Assembly: GCF_009647605.1 (NCBI RefSeq)
Contig: NZ_WJIF01000004.1
Span: 237,455 to 301,454 of the forward strand
Direction: 5' to 3'
Source: Agromyces agglutinans
GTDB lineage: Bacteria > Actinomycetota > Actinomycetes > Actinomycetales > Microbacteriaceae
Length of the DNA stretch: 64,000 nucleotides
Within the stretch, counting starts at the first letter, position 1; each line of letters begins with the position of its first letter. A model generated the notes under the pieces. It ran no database searches and was not told where the DNA came from. It saw nothing but the letters and a program-made list of their open reading frames with translations. Shown in pieces: positions 21,057 through 31,318 of this stretch. Both the position numbers and the translations under genes were made by a program.

Positions 21057-22109
21057 TCAGGCCCGCGGCTTCAGTCGCACGGTCGGCAGCTCGGGCGCCG
21101 GCAGCGGCGAGCCGTCGTAGCCGCCGACCGTGCCGAACCGCCCCGCGGGGTCCCCGTGGTCGATGACCTCGGCCTGCCACTGCCGTCGCGAGTCCGCGAC
21201 CTCGTCGTGGCTGCGACCGATGAAGTTCCACCACATCACGAGCTCCTCGCCGAACGGCACGCCGCCGATGAGCACGACGCGAACCGGGGCATCCGTCGCC
21301 GTCAGCCGGACGCCCTCGTGACCCGTCGGAAGGTACGCGAGCTCGCTCCACTCGACGAGCGACGAATGACCGGTCTCGGTCAGCGGATCGGCGTCGTCGG
21401 GCCGGTCGTCGGGCTCGTCGTCGAGCGCGGCGATCGTCACGCGCACCGGGCCGCGGTCGACGAGCACGCCGTGCTCGAACGCCGGATCGAGGTCGATCCA
21501 CGCCTCGCCGCCCGCCGGCAGCTCGACCTGCGCGCCCACGAGCGGCGAGAACACGGTGACGGATGCCCCGCGCCCGAGCCCCGGCAGCGCCCCGGCGAAC
21601 ACGCGCACGCGGGCGTCGTCGACCCGCTCCTCCTCGGTGTCGGCGTGCTCGAAGAACGGCACGCCGTGGCGCGAGGCATCCGGCAGCGCTACCCAGAGCT
21701 GCACGCCGTGGAGCGTCGACGTCGTCGCGAGCGACACCTCGGAGTGCGAGATGCCGCGTCCGGCGGTCATCAGGTTGACCGCGCCGGGCCGCACGAGCTC
21801 GACGCTGCCGGTCGAGTCGCGGTGCTCGATCTCGCCCTCGAAGAGCCAGCTCACGGTCTGCAGGCCGGTGTGCGGGTGCGGCGGCACGACCATGCCGCCG
21901 GTGGCCGCGACGTCGTCGGGACCGTAGTGGTCGGCGAAGCACCAGGCGCCGATCGTCGTGCGGCCGCGCTGGGGGAGGGTGCGCCGCACCTGCATCGCGC
22001 GGGGACCGCCGAGCGGCACGTCGCGAGGGGCCAGTACCTCGATCGACGGCGACCGCGCGGGCTCCGGCGGGCAGAGCAGTTCGACGGGCTCGCGTTCGAG
22101 GTTGCTCAT
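21057..22109 (-). CDS. Pirin-family cupin protein
   Basis: A 350-aa two-cupin protein. The metal site shows in the first cupin as PHPHTGLQTVSWLFEGE (two His) and GRGISHSEVS (His, Glu), as in iron-binding pirins with quercetinase-like activity. It is longer than the usual 280-300 aa because of an acidic insert (DDEPDDRPDDADP) at about residue 230. The -10 TAGGAT lies 7 nt before ATG 22109, a leaderless start. It is probably first gene of a two-gene unit with the membrane protein downstream. Confidence 0.9.
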   Translation of the reverse strand: MSNLEREPVELLCPPEPARSPSIEVLAPRDVPLGGPRAMQVRRTLPQRGRTTIGAWCFADHYGPDDVAATGGMVVPPHPHTGLQTVSWLFEGEIEHRDSTGSVELVRPGAVNLMTAGRGISHSEVSLATTSTLHGVQLWVALPDASRHGVPFFEHADTEEERVDDARVRVFAGALPGLGRGASVTVFSPLVGAQVELPAGGEAWIDLDPAFEHGVLVDRGPVRVTIAALDDEPDDRPDDADPLTETGHSSLVEWSELAYLPTGHEGVRLTATDAPVRVVLIGGVPFGEELVMWWNFIGRSHDEVADSRRQWQAEVIDHGDPAGRFGTVGGYDGSPLPAPELPTVRLKPRA

Positions 22110-22205
22110 GGGCGGAATCCTACGCGCGCGATGCGACGACGCGGCGTCGCCGACGCGACCCCCGGCGCTCGGTCCGAGGGGTCGCGAACCGGTACGATTG
22201 CGGGC

Positions 22206-22670
22206 ATGGCCTCAACCTCGATCCGTCGCGCCGTGCTCGCGAGCGTCGCGCTCGCCTCCGTCTTCGTCCTCGCCGCGTGCGCGCCGCCGAAGTCGGTCGC
22301 CGAGACCTTCCCCGGCGAGCCGGTCATCGAGCACGCCGTCGAAGAAGACGAGGAGGCCGCCGAGGAGAGCGAGGAGCACGCCGTCGAGGGCGAGACCAGC
22401 GCGGTCTGGCTCGGCCAGGGCGGCCAGTTCGCGGTGACCACGTGGGGCTCGTCGACCTGCCCGGTGGTCGGCACCGACCTGCGCGTGCTCGAGCCCGCCG
22501 GCCAGGGCAACGCCGTCGAGATCATCACCAAGCAGTACCCCGACGACCAGGTCTGCACCATGGACCTGGTGCCCTACACCTCGGTGTTCTGGACCCCGAT
22601 GAACATCGCGCCGACCGAGGTCTTCACCGTGCACATCGACGGCACCGAGATCGAGGTCCCGGTCAAGTAG
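22206..22670 (+). CDS. Putative lipoprotein (154 aa)
   Basis: Signal peptide with lipobox VLAAC (Cys25) is followed by a Glu-rich linker (residues 45-62) and a compact domain containing two Cys (STCPVVG and QVCTMD) that may form a disulfide. I do not recognise the domain. The -10 TACGAT lies 7 nt upstream of ATG 22206, so the mRNA is leaderless. The 3' end overlaps the convergent regulator gene by 8 nt. Confidence 0.8.
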   Translation: MASTSIRRAVLASVALASVFVLAACAPPKSVAETFPGEPVIEHAVEEDEEAAEESEEHAVEGETSAVWLGQGGQFAVTTWGSSTCPVVGTDLRVLEPAGQGNAVEIITKQYPDDQVCTMDLVPYTSVFWTPMNIAPTEVFTVHIDGTEIEVPVK

Positions 22671-22944
22671 CCGGTTCGTCCGCAGCTTCCGAGAGGGTCG
22701 GCCCGTGCCGGCCCTCTCGTCGTCTCACCAGCAGGTCGCCGACCTCGCAGTCCAGCGCCTCGCAGATCGCCTGCAGCGTCGTGAAGCGGATGGCCCGGGC
22801 CCGGTCGTTCTTCAGCACGCTGAGGTTCACGACGCTGACGCCGACGAGTTCGCTGAGCCGGGCGAGCGTCAGGCCGCGATCGGCGAGCAGCTCGTCGAGC
22901 CGGCAGTGGATGTCGCCCGAGTCGTCGGGTTCGGCCGGGGTCAT
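22663..22944 (-). CDS. XRE-type helix-turn-helix regulator (YozG-like)
   Basis: A 93-aa protein made almost entirely of a Cro/C1-type HTH: LARLSELVGVSVVNLSVLKN with FTTLQAICEALDCEVGDLL following, as in YozG-type regulators. ATG 22944 overlaps the stop of the upstream membrane gene (TGATG), so they are co-translated. Pairing of this family with DUF2975 proteins is common and suggests joint regulation of the shared operon. Confidence 0.88.
   Translation of the reverse strand: MTPAEPDDSGDIHCRLDELLADRGLTLARLSELVGVSVVNLSVLKNDRARAIRFTTLQAICEALDCEVGDLLVRRREGRHGPTLSEAADEPAT
22690..22719 (+). terminator. Terminator-like hairpin inside the 3' end of the regulator gene
   Basis: CGAGAGGGTCGGC and GCCGGCCCTCTCG pair around CCGT. 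It lies 20 nt after the lipoprotein stop but within codons of the convergent regulator, so it appears to serve the lipoprotein mRNA. Confidence 0.55.
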
Positions 22945-23561
22945 CAGACCAGGCCCTCGGTCTCGCGCTGCAGGCGCTCGCCGATCTGGAACGCGGCGCC
23001 GAGCGCGCCGAGCGCGAGGATGCCCCAGAACGCCGTCCAGTCCGTCGAGAAGAGGACTCCGTCGTAGGTGTACTCGCTGACCGCCGAGAGGGCGCCGTTC
23101 ACGCCCATCGTGGTGAAGAGGCTGCCGAAGACCCAGCCGGCGAGCAGGGTGAACGTCGCGGCGATCACGATGCGCACGTTGGCGCGGGCGAAGGCGCGGC
23201 CGCGCGCGACGTTCCAGGCGAACAGCGCGAGCATCGCGATCGCGGCGATGGTCGCGGCGCCGGTCACGATCGGCTGGGCGACGAGGGCGAACTGCGTCGC
23301 GGCGGCCGGCTGCGGGACGGTGACGACCGCCCGGTCGACGTCGACCTCGACCGGCGCGCCGTCGGGTCCGATCGGCAGCGTCGCCTGCTCGCCGACGAAC
23401 GGCACGAGCACCGGGACATCCGTACCGGGCAGCACTTCGACCAGGCGGGCGCCCACCGCCCAGGCGGTGACGGCGACGCCGATCGCCGCGAGCACGACCG
23501 TCAGGTACATGCCGACGCGATCGCCGGCGCTCAGGCGGGTGGTGGCGCTGGTCAGGGACAT
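22944..23561 (-). CDS. DUF2975 membrane protein
   Basis: A 205-aa protein with four hydrophobic segments (about residues 14-36, 103-125, 136-158 and 180-197) and a soluble loop of about 60 residues between the first two. The topology and the coupled XRE gene downstream match DUF2975 proteins. GGAG precedes ATG 23561. The DUF2975/HTH pair lies behind an AT-rich inverted repeat that probably binds the regulator. Function is unknown. Confidence 0.85.
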   Translation of the reverse strand: MSLTSATTRLSAGDRVGMYLTVVLAAIGVAVTAWAVGARLVEVLPGTDVPVLVPFVGEQATLPIGPDGAPVEVDVDRAVVTVPQPAAATQFALVAQPIVTGAATIAAIAMLALFAWNVARGRAFARANVRIVIAATFTLLAGWVFGSLFTTMGVNGALSAVSEYTYDGVLFSTDWTAFWGILALGALGAAFQIGERLQRETEGLV

Positions 23562-23570
23562 CCGGGATCT

Positions 23571-23607
23571 CCATATCGAAAGTCGATAACAACGAATATC
23601 GATATGG
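23571..23607 (-). promoter_or_regulatory. AT-rich operator/promoter of the DUF2975-XRE pair
   Basis: Perfect 9-bp inverted arms CCATATCGA (23571-23579) and TCGATATGG (23599-23607) enclose a further TCGATA. The right arm is itself the palindrome ATATCGATAT. The block starts 10 nt upstream of the start codon and is the most AT-rich spot for kilobases. Autoregulation by the XRE protein is inferred. Confidence 0.6.
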
Positions 23608-23641
23608 TAGGCCGGATGTCCCGAAGGGTCAAGCATCGCTG

Positions 23642-23655
23642 CGCCTACGGCGAAC
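23642..23655 (+). promoter_or_regulatory. ClgR-like box upstream of clpC
   Basis: CGCCTACGGCGAAC matches the core CGCYNANRGCGWWS of the ClgR consensus as I recall it. It lies 80 nt before the clpC start. ClgR activates clp genes in actinobacteria, so position and target agree. Confidence 0.5.
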
Positions 23656-23735
23656 ACCGGCCCACGCGGCATCCGATCTGTTTACGCTCGTTCTAACGGC
23701 GCCCCGTCCGCACCCGGGGTCGTGAGGAGTTGAGC

Positions 23736-26264
<2,529 letters not shown>

Positions 26265-26275
26265 GCACGGGTTCA

Positions 26276-26309
26276 CGAAGGGGCGGATGCTGCGGCATCC
26301 GCCCCTTCG
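26276..26309 (+). terminator. Strong terminator after clpC
   Basis: 15-bp perfect arms (CGAAGGGGCGGATGC and its complement) around a TGCG loop, starting 12 nt after the clpC stop. Confidence 0.85.
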
Positions 26310-26374
26310 TCGTACGCCGGGACGCGGCGTTCCCGCGCTGCCGTCCGGTGTACCGGTCCGGCGCGGTCCCGACG

Positions 26375-26446
26375 ATTCAGGAATTCTTCGCGACACGCCG
26401 CTTCGGCGGCGTCCCCTGTCGGCGTGTCGCGCCATTCCTCCTGAAT
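26375..26446. repeat. Long imperfect inverted repeat (about 26-bp arms)
   Basis: Left arm 26375-26400 (ATTCAGGAAT...CGACACGCCG) is complementary, with small bulges, to right arm 26420-26446 (CGGCGTGTCG...CTGAAT). The spacer is 19 nt. It lies between the clpC terminator and the acetyltransferase promoter, and the outer arms are unusually AT-rich. Function is unknown; see findings. Confidence 0.75.
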
Positions 26447-26519
26447 GGGCTGGCGCGAGCGGCGTGCGTGGTCGGCCGTCGGGGTGGGCGACATGGGCGG
26501 AGCGGCATCCGGCCGGGAA

Positions 26520-26531
26520 TACGATGAACGG
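26520..26531 (+). promoter_or_regulatory. -10 box for leaderless acetyltransferase mRNA
   Basis: TACGAT (26520-26525) lies 6 nt before ATG 26532, with no Shine-Dalgarno. Confidence 0.5.
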
Positions 26532-27035
26532 ATGACCGGATTCCAGGTGCGCCGGGCGCGCACGAGCGACGTGGTGAAGATCGTCGACCTCGTGGAGCCG
26601 CTGGTGCAGCGACGAATCCTGCTCGGCAAGGAGCGGGTCGACCTCTACGGGTCGCTGCAGGAGTTCGTCGTCGCCGAGACCGACGCGGGCGAGGTCATCG
26701 GCTGCGGCGCCCTGCACGTCATGTGGGAGGACCTCGGCGAGGTGCGCACGCTCGCCGTCAACGATGCGTGGCTCGGACACGGCGTGGGCCACGCGCTGCT
26801 CGAGACACTCGAGCACGATGCGCGCGAGCTCGGGCTCAGCCGCCTGTTCTGCCTCACGTTCGAGGTCGACTTCTTCGGGCGGCACGGCTTCCAGGACATG
26901 GGGCAGGAGTCGGTCGACCCCGAGGTGTACGCCGAGCTCGTGCGTTCGCACGACGAGGGCGTCGCGGAGTTCCTCGACCTCGCGCGCGTGAAGCAGAACA
27001 CGCTCGGCAACACGCGGATGCTGAAACTGCTCTGA
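26532..27035 (+). CDS. Amino-acid N-acetyltransferase (GNAT, N-acetylglutamate synthase-like)
   Basis: A 167-aa GNAT protein. The acetyl-CoA site is in VRTLAVNDAWLGHGVGHALL, and LFCLTFEVDFFGRHGF marks the C-terminal strand region. Size and pattern resemble the short actinobacterial N-acetylglutamate synthases (M. tuberculosis Rv2747 type), which make N-acetylglutamate for arginine synthesis. No arginine genes are nearby, so substrate is inferred from family resemblance. The leaderless promoter decides the start at ATG 26532. Confidence 0.8.
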   Translation: MTGFQVRRARTSDVVKIVDLVEPLVQRRILLGKERVDLYGSLQEFVVAETDAGEVIGCGALHVMWEDLGEVRTLAVNDAWLGHGVGHALLETLEHDARELGLSRLFCLTFEVDFFGRHGFQDMGQESVDPEVYAELVRSHDEGVAEFLDLARVKQNTLGNTRMLKLL

Positions 27036-27098
27036 GCCTCGCGTGGCGCGCCGGGCGCGCGTCCCGGAGAGCGCCCTCCGCGGTCGTACCCTGTGCAC

Positions 27099-27737
27099 AT
27101 GTCGACGAACCGCACCCCGACCGGGCGGGTCTCGCCCGCGGTCTACCGCCGGAGGCGTCTCGTCGTCCTGCTGGGCCTCGTCGCGGTGATCGTCGCCGTG
27201 GTGCTCATCATCGTGCGCCCGGGTGCCAGTCAGGGTGACGAGAAGGATGCCTCGCCCTCGACCTCCCCGTCGACCGAGGCCACGGAGCCGCCGCCGACCA
27301 CGATCCCGACCGAGTCGGTCGCGGCCGACGGCGACGCCTGCAAGGAGTCGCAGGTGCTCGTCGAGGCGGTCACCGACAAGACGGAGTACGCGGCCGGCGA
27401 GCAGCCGAACCTCTCGGTGACGATCACGAACACGGGCAAGAACGCGTGCGTGCTGAACGCCGGCACCAACGCGCAGGTGTTCACCATCAAGAGCGGCGAC
27501 GAGGTCTACTGGACCTCGACCGACTGCCAGGTCGACCCCGTCGACGCGGAGGTGTCGCTCACGCCGGGCACCCCGATCTCGTCGAGCGTGCCGATCATCT
27601 GGGACCGCACGCGTTCGAGCGTCGACACCTGCGAGGGAGCCCGCGAGGCCGTGCCCGCGGGCGGAGCGTCGTACCACCTCTCGGTCGCCGTCGACGGGTT
27701 CGAGTCGGCCGAGTCCAAGCAGTTCCTGCTCTACTGA
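27099..27737 (+). CDS. Membrane-anchored extracytoplasmic protein, unknown (212 aa)
   Basis: A short Arg-rich cytoplasmic N-terminus is followed by one membrane helix (VVLLGLVAVIVAVVLIIV, about residues 22-39), a Ser/Thr/Pro linker to about 75 and a beta-rich domain. That domain has LSVTITNTGKNACVLNAG, resembling Ig-like/DUF4232-style fold patterns, and four Cys that could form two disulfides. The -10 TACCCT lies 6 nt upstream of ATG 27099. I do not recognise a function. Confidence 0.8.
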   Translation: MSTNRTPTGRVSPAVYRRRRLVVLLGLVAVIVAVVLIIVRPGASQGDEKDASPSTSPSTEATEPPPTTIPTESVAADGDACKESQVLVEAVTDKTEYAAGEQPNLSVTITNTGKNACVLNAGTNAQVFTIKSGDEVYWTSTDCQVDPVDAEVSLTPGTPISSSVPIIWDRTRSSVDTCEGAREAVPAGGASYHLSVAVDGFESAESKQFLLY

Positions 27738-27798
27738 CGCGCGCGCCGCCCGCCGCGTGCCCGCCCAGCCGCCGCCCGCCGTGTGCCCGCCCGCCCGC

Positions 27799-27857
27799 GT
27801 GATGTCGCGCAAACTGCGCGCACTCGGGCCGGATGGAGACAGATTGCGCGACATCAC
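27799..27857. repeat. 14-bp perfect inverted repeat, 31-nt spacer
   Basis: GTGATGTCGCGCAA (27799-27812) and its exact complement TTGCGCGACATCAC (27844-27857) lie between two plus-strand genes. The spacer is too long for a simple terminator and the right arm is close to the next gene's promoter. Confidence 0.8.
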
Positions 27858-27910
27858 AGCGCGTGCTGGGGAGGCATCGGGCCTTGGGCTCGCTGGGTAG
27901 GCTGGAAGGC

Positions 27911-28327
27911 ATGGCAGGCAAGGCGCGCAAGAAGTCCGGCAAGCCGGCCGAGCCCGTGGAGTTCCGCTCGCAGGCACTCGCCGAGGCGCTCGAACGGCAG
28001 GACATGGCGGCCGTCGCCCTCGCGCTGCGCAACGGCAACACCGTCGTGCCGCTGATCAAGCCCGGCCCGCGCGACAAGCCGCTCGACGGCGGCGAGGTGT
28101 GGACCTACAAGGACCCGAACACCGGTGACGTGGCACTCCTGCTGTTCAGCGATGCCGCGAACAAGCCGGCCAACCTTCCGCCCGCCGTCGGCCTGCAGAG
28201 CCCGGGCTGGCTGAAGACGTTCCTCAAGCGCTACGAGTCGACGATCACCACGGTGTTCCTCGACATCGCCGGGCCGCACCCGATGCAGGCGCCGCCCGCC
28301 GAGCTGCTGCGCGCGCTCGAGGTGTAG
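27911..28327 (+). CDS. Unknown protein, possibly SseB N-terminal-like (138 aa)
   Basis: A soluble 138-aa protein: a basic N-terminal tail (MAGKARKKSGK), an amphipathic helix (LAEALERQDMAAVALALRNG), then strand-rich VVPLIK, ALLLFSDAANKP and a C-terminal helix. The order resembles SseB/enhanced-serine-sensitivity N-terminal domains, a weak assignment. TAGGCT (27898-27903) lies 7 nt before ATG 27911, a leaderless start. Confidence 0.7.
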   Translation: MAGKARKKSGKPAEPVEFRSQALAEALERQDMAAVALALRNGNTVVPLIKPGPRDKPLDGGEVWTYKDPNTGDVALLLFSDAANKPANLPPAVGLQSPGWLKTFLKRYESTITTVFLDIAGPHPMQAPPAELLRALEV

Positions 28328-28366
28328 CACCGCCTGGAGACGCCGGGCCCGCTGAACGCCGGGCCC

Positions 28367-29734
28367 TCAGAACGCCGCGTCGAGTTCGCGTTCGCGCGGG
28401 CTCGTCGACGCCATCATCGCGCGGTCGACGGCCGCGCGAACGCTGCCGGCCTCGACGTCGAGGATGGCCGAGTAGCCGAGCCGGGATGCCTCGGCGCTGC
28501 GCTGCTTGGCCGCGGTGACGGGCCGCACCTCGCCCGCGAGGCTGATCTCGCCGAACGCGGCGAGCTCGTGCGGCACGGCGCGGTCGCGTACGGCCGACGC
28601 GATCGCGACGGCGATGGCGAGGTCGGCGGCGGGCTCCACGAGGCGGACCCCGCCGACGGTCGAGACGTACACGTCGTGCTCGGCGAGCCTGCGCAGCCCC
28701 GCGCGGCGTTCGAGCACGGCGAGGATCATCGCCACGCGCGACGGGTCGACCCCGTTCACGACCCGGCGGGGCTGCGGTGCCTTCGACTCGACGACGAGCG
28801 CCTGCACCTCGACTGGCAGCGCTCGACGACCTTCGAGGGCGACCGTCACGCACGTGCCGCTCACCGCGGCCCGCGACCGGCTGAGGAAGAGCCCGGAAGG
28901 GTCTGGCACCTCGGCGATGCCGTCGCCGGTCATCTCGAAGCAGCCGACCTCGTCGGTCGGCCCGAACCGGTTCTTGAGAGCACGCACGAATCGCAGCGAG
29001 GTCTGGCGGTCGCCCTCGAACTGGCACACCACGTCGACCAGGTGCTCGAGTAGGCGCGGGCCCGCGATCGTGCCGTCTTTCGTGACGTGGCCGACGATGA
29101 GCACGGGAAGCTGGCGCTCCTTCGCGATGCGGATGAGCGTCGACGCGACCTCGCGAACCTGGCTCGGCTGGCCCGGCAGGCCGTCGGAGAGCGAGCTCGA
29201 GACGGTCTGCACCGAGTCGACGACGAGCAGGTCGGGGGAGACCTCGTCGACCTGGCCGAGGATCGTCGCCAGGTCGGTCTCGGCGGCGAGGTACAGCTCG
29301 GGCGTGAGCGCGCCGGTGCGACCGGCGCGAATGCGCACCTGCGCCGCCGACTCCTCGGCGCTCACGTACAGCACGCGCCGCCCGCCCGCGGCCGCGCGCG
29401 CGGCCACCTCGAGCAGCAGCGTCGACTTGCCGACGCCCGGCTCGCCCGAGAGCAGGATCGCGGCGCCCGCGACGATGCCGCCGCCCAGCACGCGGTCGAA
29501 CTCGCCGATGCCGCTCGGCCGGTGCGGGGTCTCGGCGACCTCGACCTCGGCGATCGGGCGTGCACGGCGGTCGCCCGATGGCGCGACCGGCTTCAGCGCT
29601 CGCACGATGCCGGTCTGCTCGGCCACGTCGACGACCGTGCCCCACTGCTGGCACTCGCCGCAGCGCCCCGCCCACTTGACGGTGGTCCACCCGCATTCGC
29701 TGCAACGGAACGAGGATGCGGGGGGTCTGGCCAT
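28367..29734 (-). CDS. radA: DNA repair protein RadA (Sms)
   Basis: A 455-aa RecA-related helicase acting in branch migration during recombinational repair. A four-Cys zinc finger lies at C11/C14/C25/C28, Walker A is GEPGVGKST, the RadA-specific motif is KNRFG (FVRALKNRFGPTDEVG), and a Lon-like C-terminal domain ends the protein. The -10 TAGTCT (29741-29746) lies 6 nt upstream of ATG 29734 and overlaps the stop codon of the upstream SGNH gene, so radA has its own leaderless promoter. Confidence 0.97.
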   Translation of the reverse strand: MARPPASSFRCSECGWTTVKWAGRCGECQQWGTVVDVAEQTGIVRALKPVAPSGDRRARPIAEVEVAETPHRPSGIGEFDRVLGGGIVAGAAILLSGEPGVGKSTLLLEVAARAAAGGRRVLYVSAEESAAQVRIRAGRTGALTPELYLAAETDLATILGQVDEVSPDLLVVDSVQTVSSSLSDGLPGQPSQVREVASTLIRIAKERQLPVLIVGHVTKDGTIAGPRLLEHLVDVVCQFEGDRQTSLRFVRALKNRFGPTDEVGCFEMTGDGIAEVPDPSGLFLSRSRAAVSGTCVTVALEGRRALPVEVQALVVESKAPQPRRVVNGVDPSRVAMILAVLERRAGLRRLAEHDVYVSTVGGVRLVEPAADLAIAVAIASAVRDRAVPHELAAFGEISLAGEVRPVTAAKQRSAEASRLGYSAILDVEAGSVRAAVDRAMMASTSPRERELDAAF

Positions 29735-29743
29735 GCGGCGAGA

Positions 29744-30631
29744 CTAGCGGGCGCCACCGACACCGGCGGCGACATCCGCCGTGACATCCGCCACGGCATC
29801 GGCCGAGGCATCCACCGTCGCCGCATCGGTCGCAGACGGCGCGATCGCCGGATCGGCCGGGAACCGCGCCGTGAGCGACGCGACCAGCGACGGCCGGAAG
29901 GCGTCGGCCCAGACCCGGTAACCGTGGTCGTTCGGGTGGAACCAGTCCATCGCGAAGTGCGTGAACATGCGGCGGACGCCCTGGTAGCGCGTCTCGTCGT
30001 GCAGCGGCACGACGGTGAGCCCGTGCTCGGCGGCCACCGCGCGGATGATCCGGTTCGCGACCGCCACCCGCCGCTCGTTGCGCGGGAAGTAGAAGTAGGG
30101 GAGGTCGGCCACGAGCGTGTGCGGCGGCACCGCCGCGAGGATCGTGCGGATGCCGCGTTCGAACGCCGCTTCGTCCCACACCGCGATGTCGTTCGCGCCG
30201 ATGGCGACGGTCATCACGTCGGGCCGGAACTTCGCGAGCTTCGGCAGCTGGTCGCGCACCGCGAGTTCGACCGTCGCCCCCGAGACGGCGAGGTTCACGA
30301 CGCGGACGCTGCGCCCGGTGACCGATCGGATCTCGCGGGCGAGCACGCCCACGTAGCTGTGGTCGGGCCGGCTCGCGCCGATGCCCTGCGCAGCGCTGTC
30401 CCCGAGGGCGACGTAGAGCACCTCGCCCGGCGCCTTCGCGTGGTCGCGCCACCACTTCGAGTGCACGGGCAGCGTCTCGTTGAGGATCAGGCTGTTGCGC
30501 GTGAGCCTGGCGCGGAACGCCTGCCACGCGGCGCGCGCCGCCAGCGCGGTGCCGACGACGAGGCCGCCGACGAGCGCGACGGGCGCGATCGCCTCGATGA
30601 CGGATGCCTCGGCCCGCGGTTCGTCCCTCAT
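29744..30631 (-). CDS. SGNH/GDSL-type esterase, membrane-anchored
   Basis: A 295-aa protein. One N-terminal hydrophobic segment (IAPVALVGGLVVGTALAA) probably anchors it. SGNH blocks are present: block I ALGDSAAQG (Ser nucleophile), block II AVSGATVE, block III IGANDI (Asn), block V DWFHPNDHGY (Asp, His). It hydrolyses an ester; the substrate is unknown. The C-terminal tail is Ala/Asp/Val-rich low complexity. TATCTT lies 7 nt upstream of ATG 30631. Confidence 0.88.
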   Translation of the reverse strand: MRDEPRAEASVIEAIAPVALVGGLVVGTALAARAAWQAFRARLTRNSLILNETLPVHSKWWRDHAKAPGEVLYVALGDSAAQGIGASRPDHSYVGVLAREIRSVTGRSVRVVNLAVSGATVELAVRDQLPKLAKFRPDVMTVAIGANDIAVWDEAAFERGIRTILAAVPPHTLVADLPYFYFPRNERRVAVANRIIRAVAAEHGLTVVPLHDETRYQGVRRMFTHFAMDWFHPNDHGYRVWADAFRPSLVASLTARFPADPAIAPSATDAATVDASADAVADVTADVAAGVGGAR

Positions 30632-30764
30632 GCGCAGGAAGATACGACCGGCTGCTGGACGGCCGCTGAGCGCCCGCCGTGCGCGCGCTACGAGGCCGGG
30701 CCGGTGTGGCGCGGGGCATCCGCTCGTTTTGCCTGATTCGGAACGTTCGCCTAAGATCGATCCC

Positions 30765-30854
30765 GGTACCGTGTCCGAGCGGCCGAAGGTGCAACTCTCG
30801 AAAAGTTGTGTGCGTGAAAGCGCACCGTGGGTTCAAATCCCACCGGTACCGCCA
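30765..30854 (+). tRNA. tRNA-Ser (anticodon CGA), CCA encoded
   Basis: A class II tRNA with acceptor GGTACCG/CGGTACC, anticodon loop CTCGAAA (CGA), a long variable arm (GTGTGCGTGAAAGCGCAC) and T loop GTTCAAATC. Discriminator G and an encoded CCA (30852-30854) follow. Confidence 0.97.
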
Positions 30855-30857
30855 CTC

Positions 30858-30903
30858 CGAAGCCCTTTCCCTCCCGTGTTTCCGCGGGAAGGAGGGGGCT
30901 TCG
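30858..30903 (+). terminator. Hairpin after tRNA-Ser
   Basis: CGAAGCCC...CTCCCG pairs with CGGGAAGGAGGGGGCTTCG across a short loop, beginning 4 nt after the tRNA. Confidence 0.65.
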
Positions 30904-31027
30904 ACCGTCTCAGCGTAGGCCTCCGCGGCGATCGCCGTATCCCACCCGCGCCCAGCGGGCAAGCGCCTCGACGCCGGCGGGCCGCAGGCGTACGTTCGAA
31001 CCGAACCGCGAACCGAGAGGGGCACCC

Positions 31028-31219
31028 GTGTCGGATTCCGACGGCCGCCAGGCCACGAGCAGCACCGGCGATCGATCCGAGAAGGTCGGCGAGATCGAGA
31101 ACCCCGAAGACCTCCCCTCGCAGGTCGAGGTCACCGAGCACGACGGCGTCACGCGTATCGACATCGCCGACGACGCCACGACGCGGCCGGGCGATCCCAT
31201 GGCGGAACGCGGCGAGTAG
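31028..31219 (+). CDS. Small acidic protein, unknown (63 aa)
   Basis: GTG 31028 with GAGAGG 7 nt upstream opens a 63-residue frame rich in Asp/Glu (pI clearly acidic) with no hydrophobic segment. It includes PEDLPSQVEVTEHDGVTRID. It resembles short multidrug-transporter-annotated or stress-associated acidic proteins seen in Microbacteriaceae, but I cannot assign a function. Codon use matches its neighbours. Confidence 0.6.
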   Translation: MSDSDGRQATSSTGDRSEKVGEIENPEDLPSQVEVTEHDGVTRIDIADDATTRPGDPMAERGE

Positions 31220-31306
31220 GAGGCCGCCCGCCTCGTTGCCCGATGGGGCACCCGGCGCTGCCCGGTCGACGGACTGGCCCCTGCTGCGCGCCATGGCCGG
31301 GCCGGG

Positions 31307-31318
31307 CATCCTCGGAGC
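31307..31318 (+). promoter_or_regulatory. Weak -10 candidate for the zincin gene
   Basis: CATCCT lies 6 nt before ATG 31319, the same spacing as the leaderless promoters elsewhere, but the first base departs from TANNNT. Confidence 0.3.

Noticed and set aside
26375..26446. Insertion-sequence terminal repeats
   Set aside because: The arms are only 19 nt apart, no transposase lies between and no target duplication is visible.
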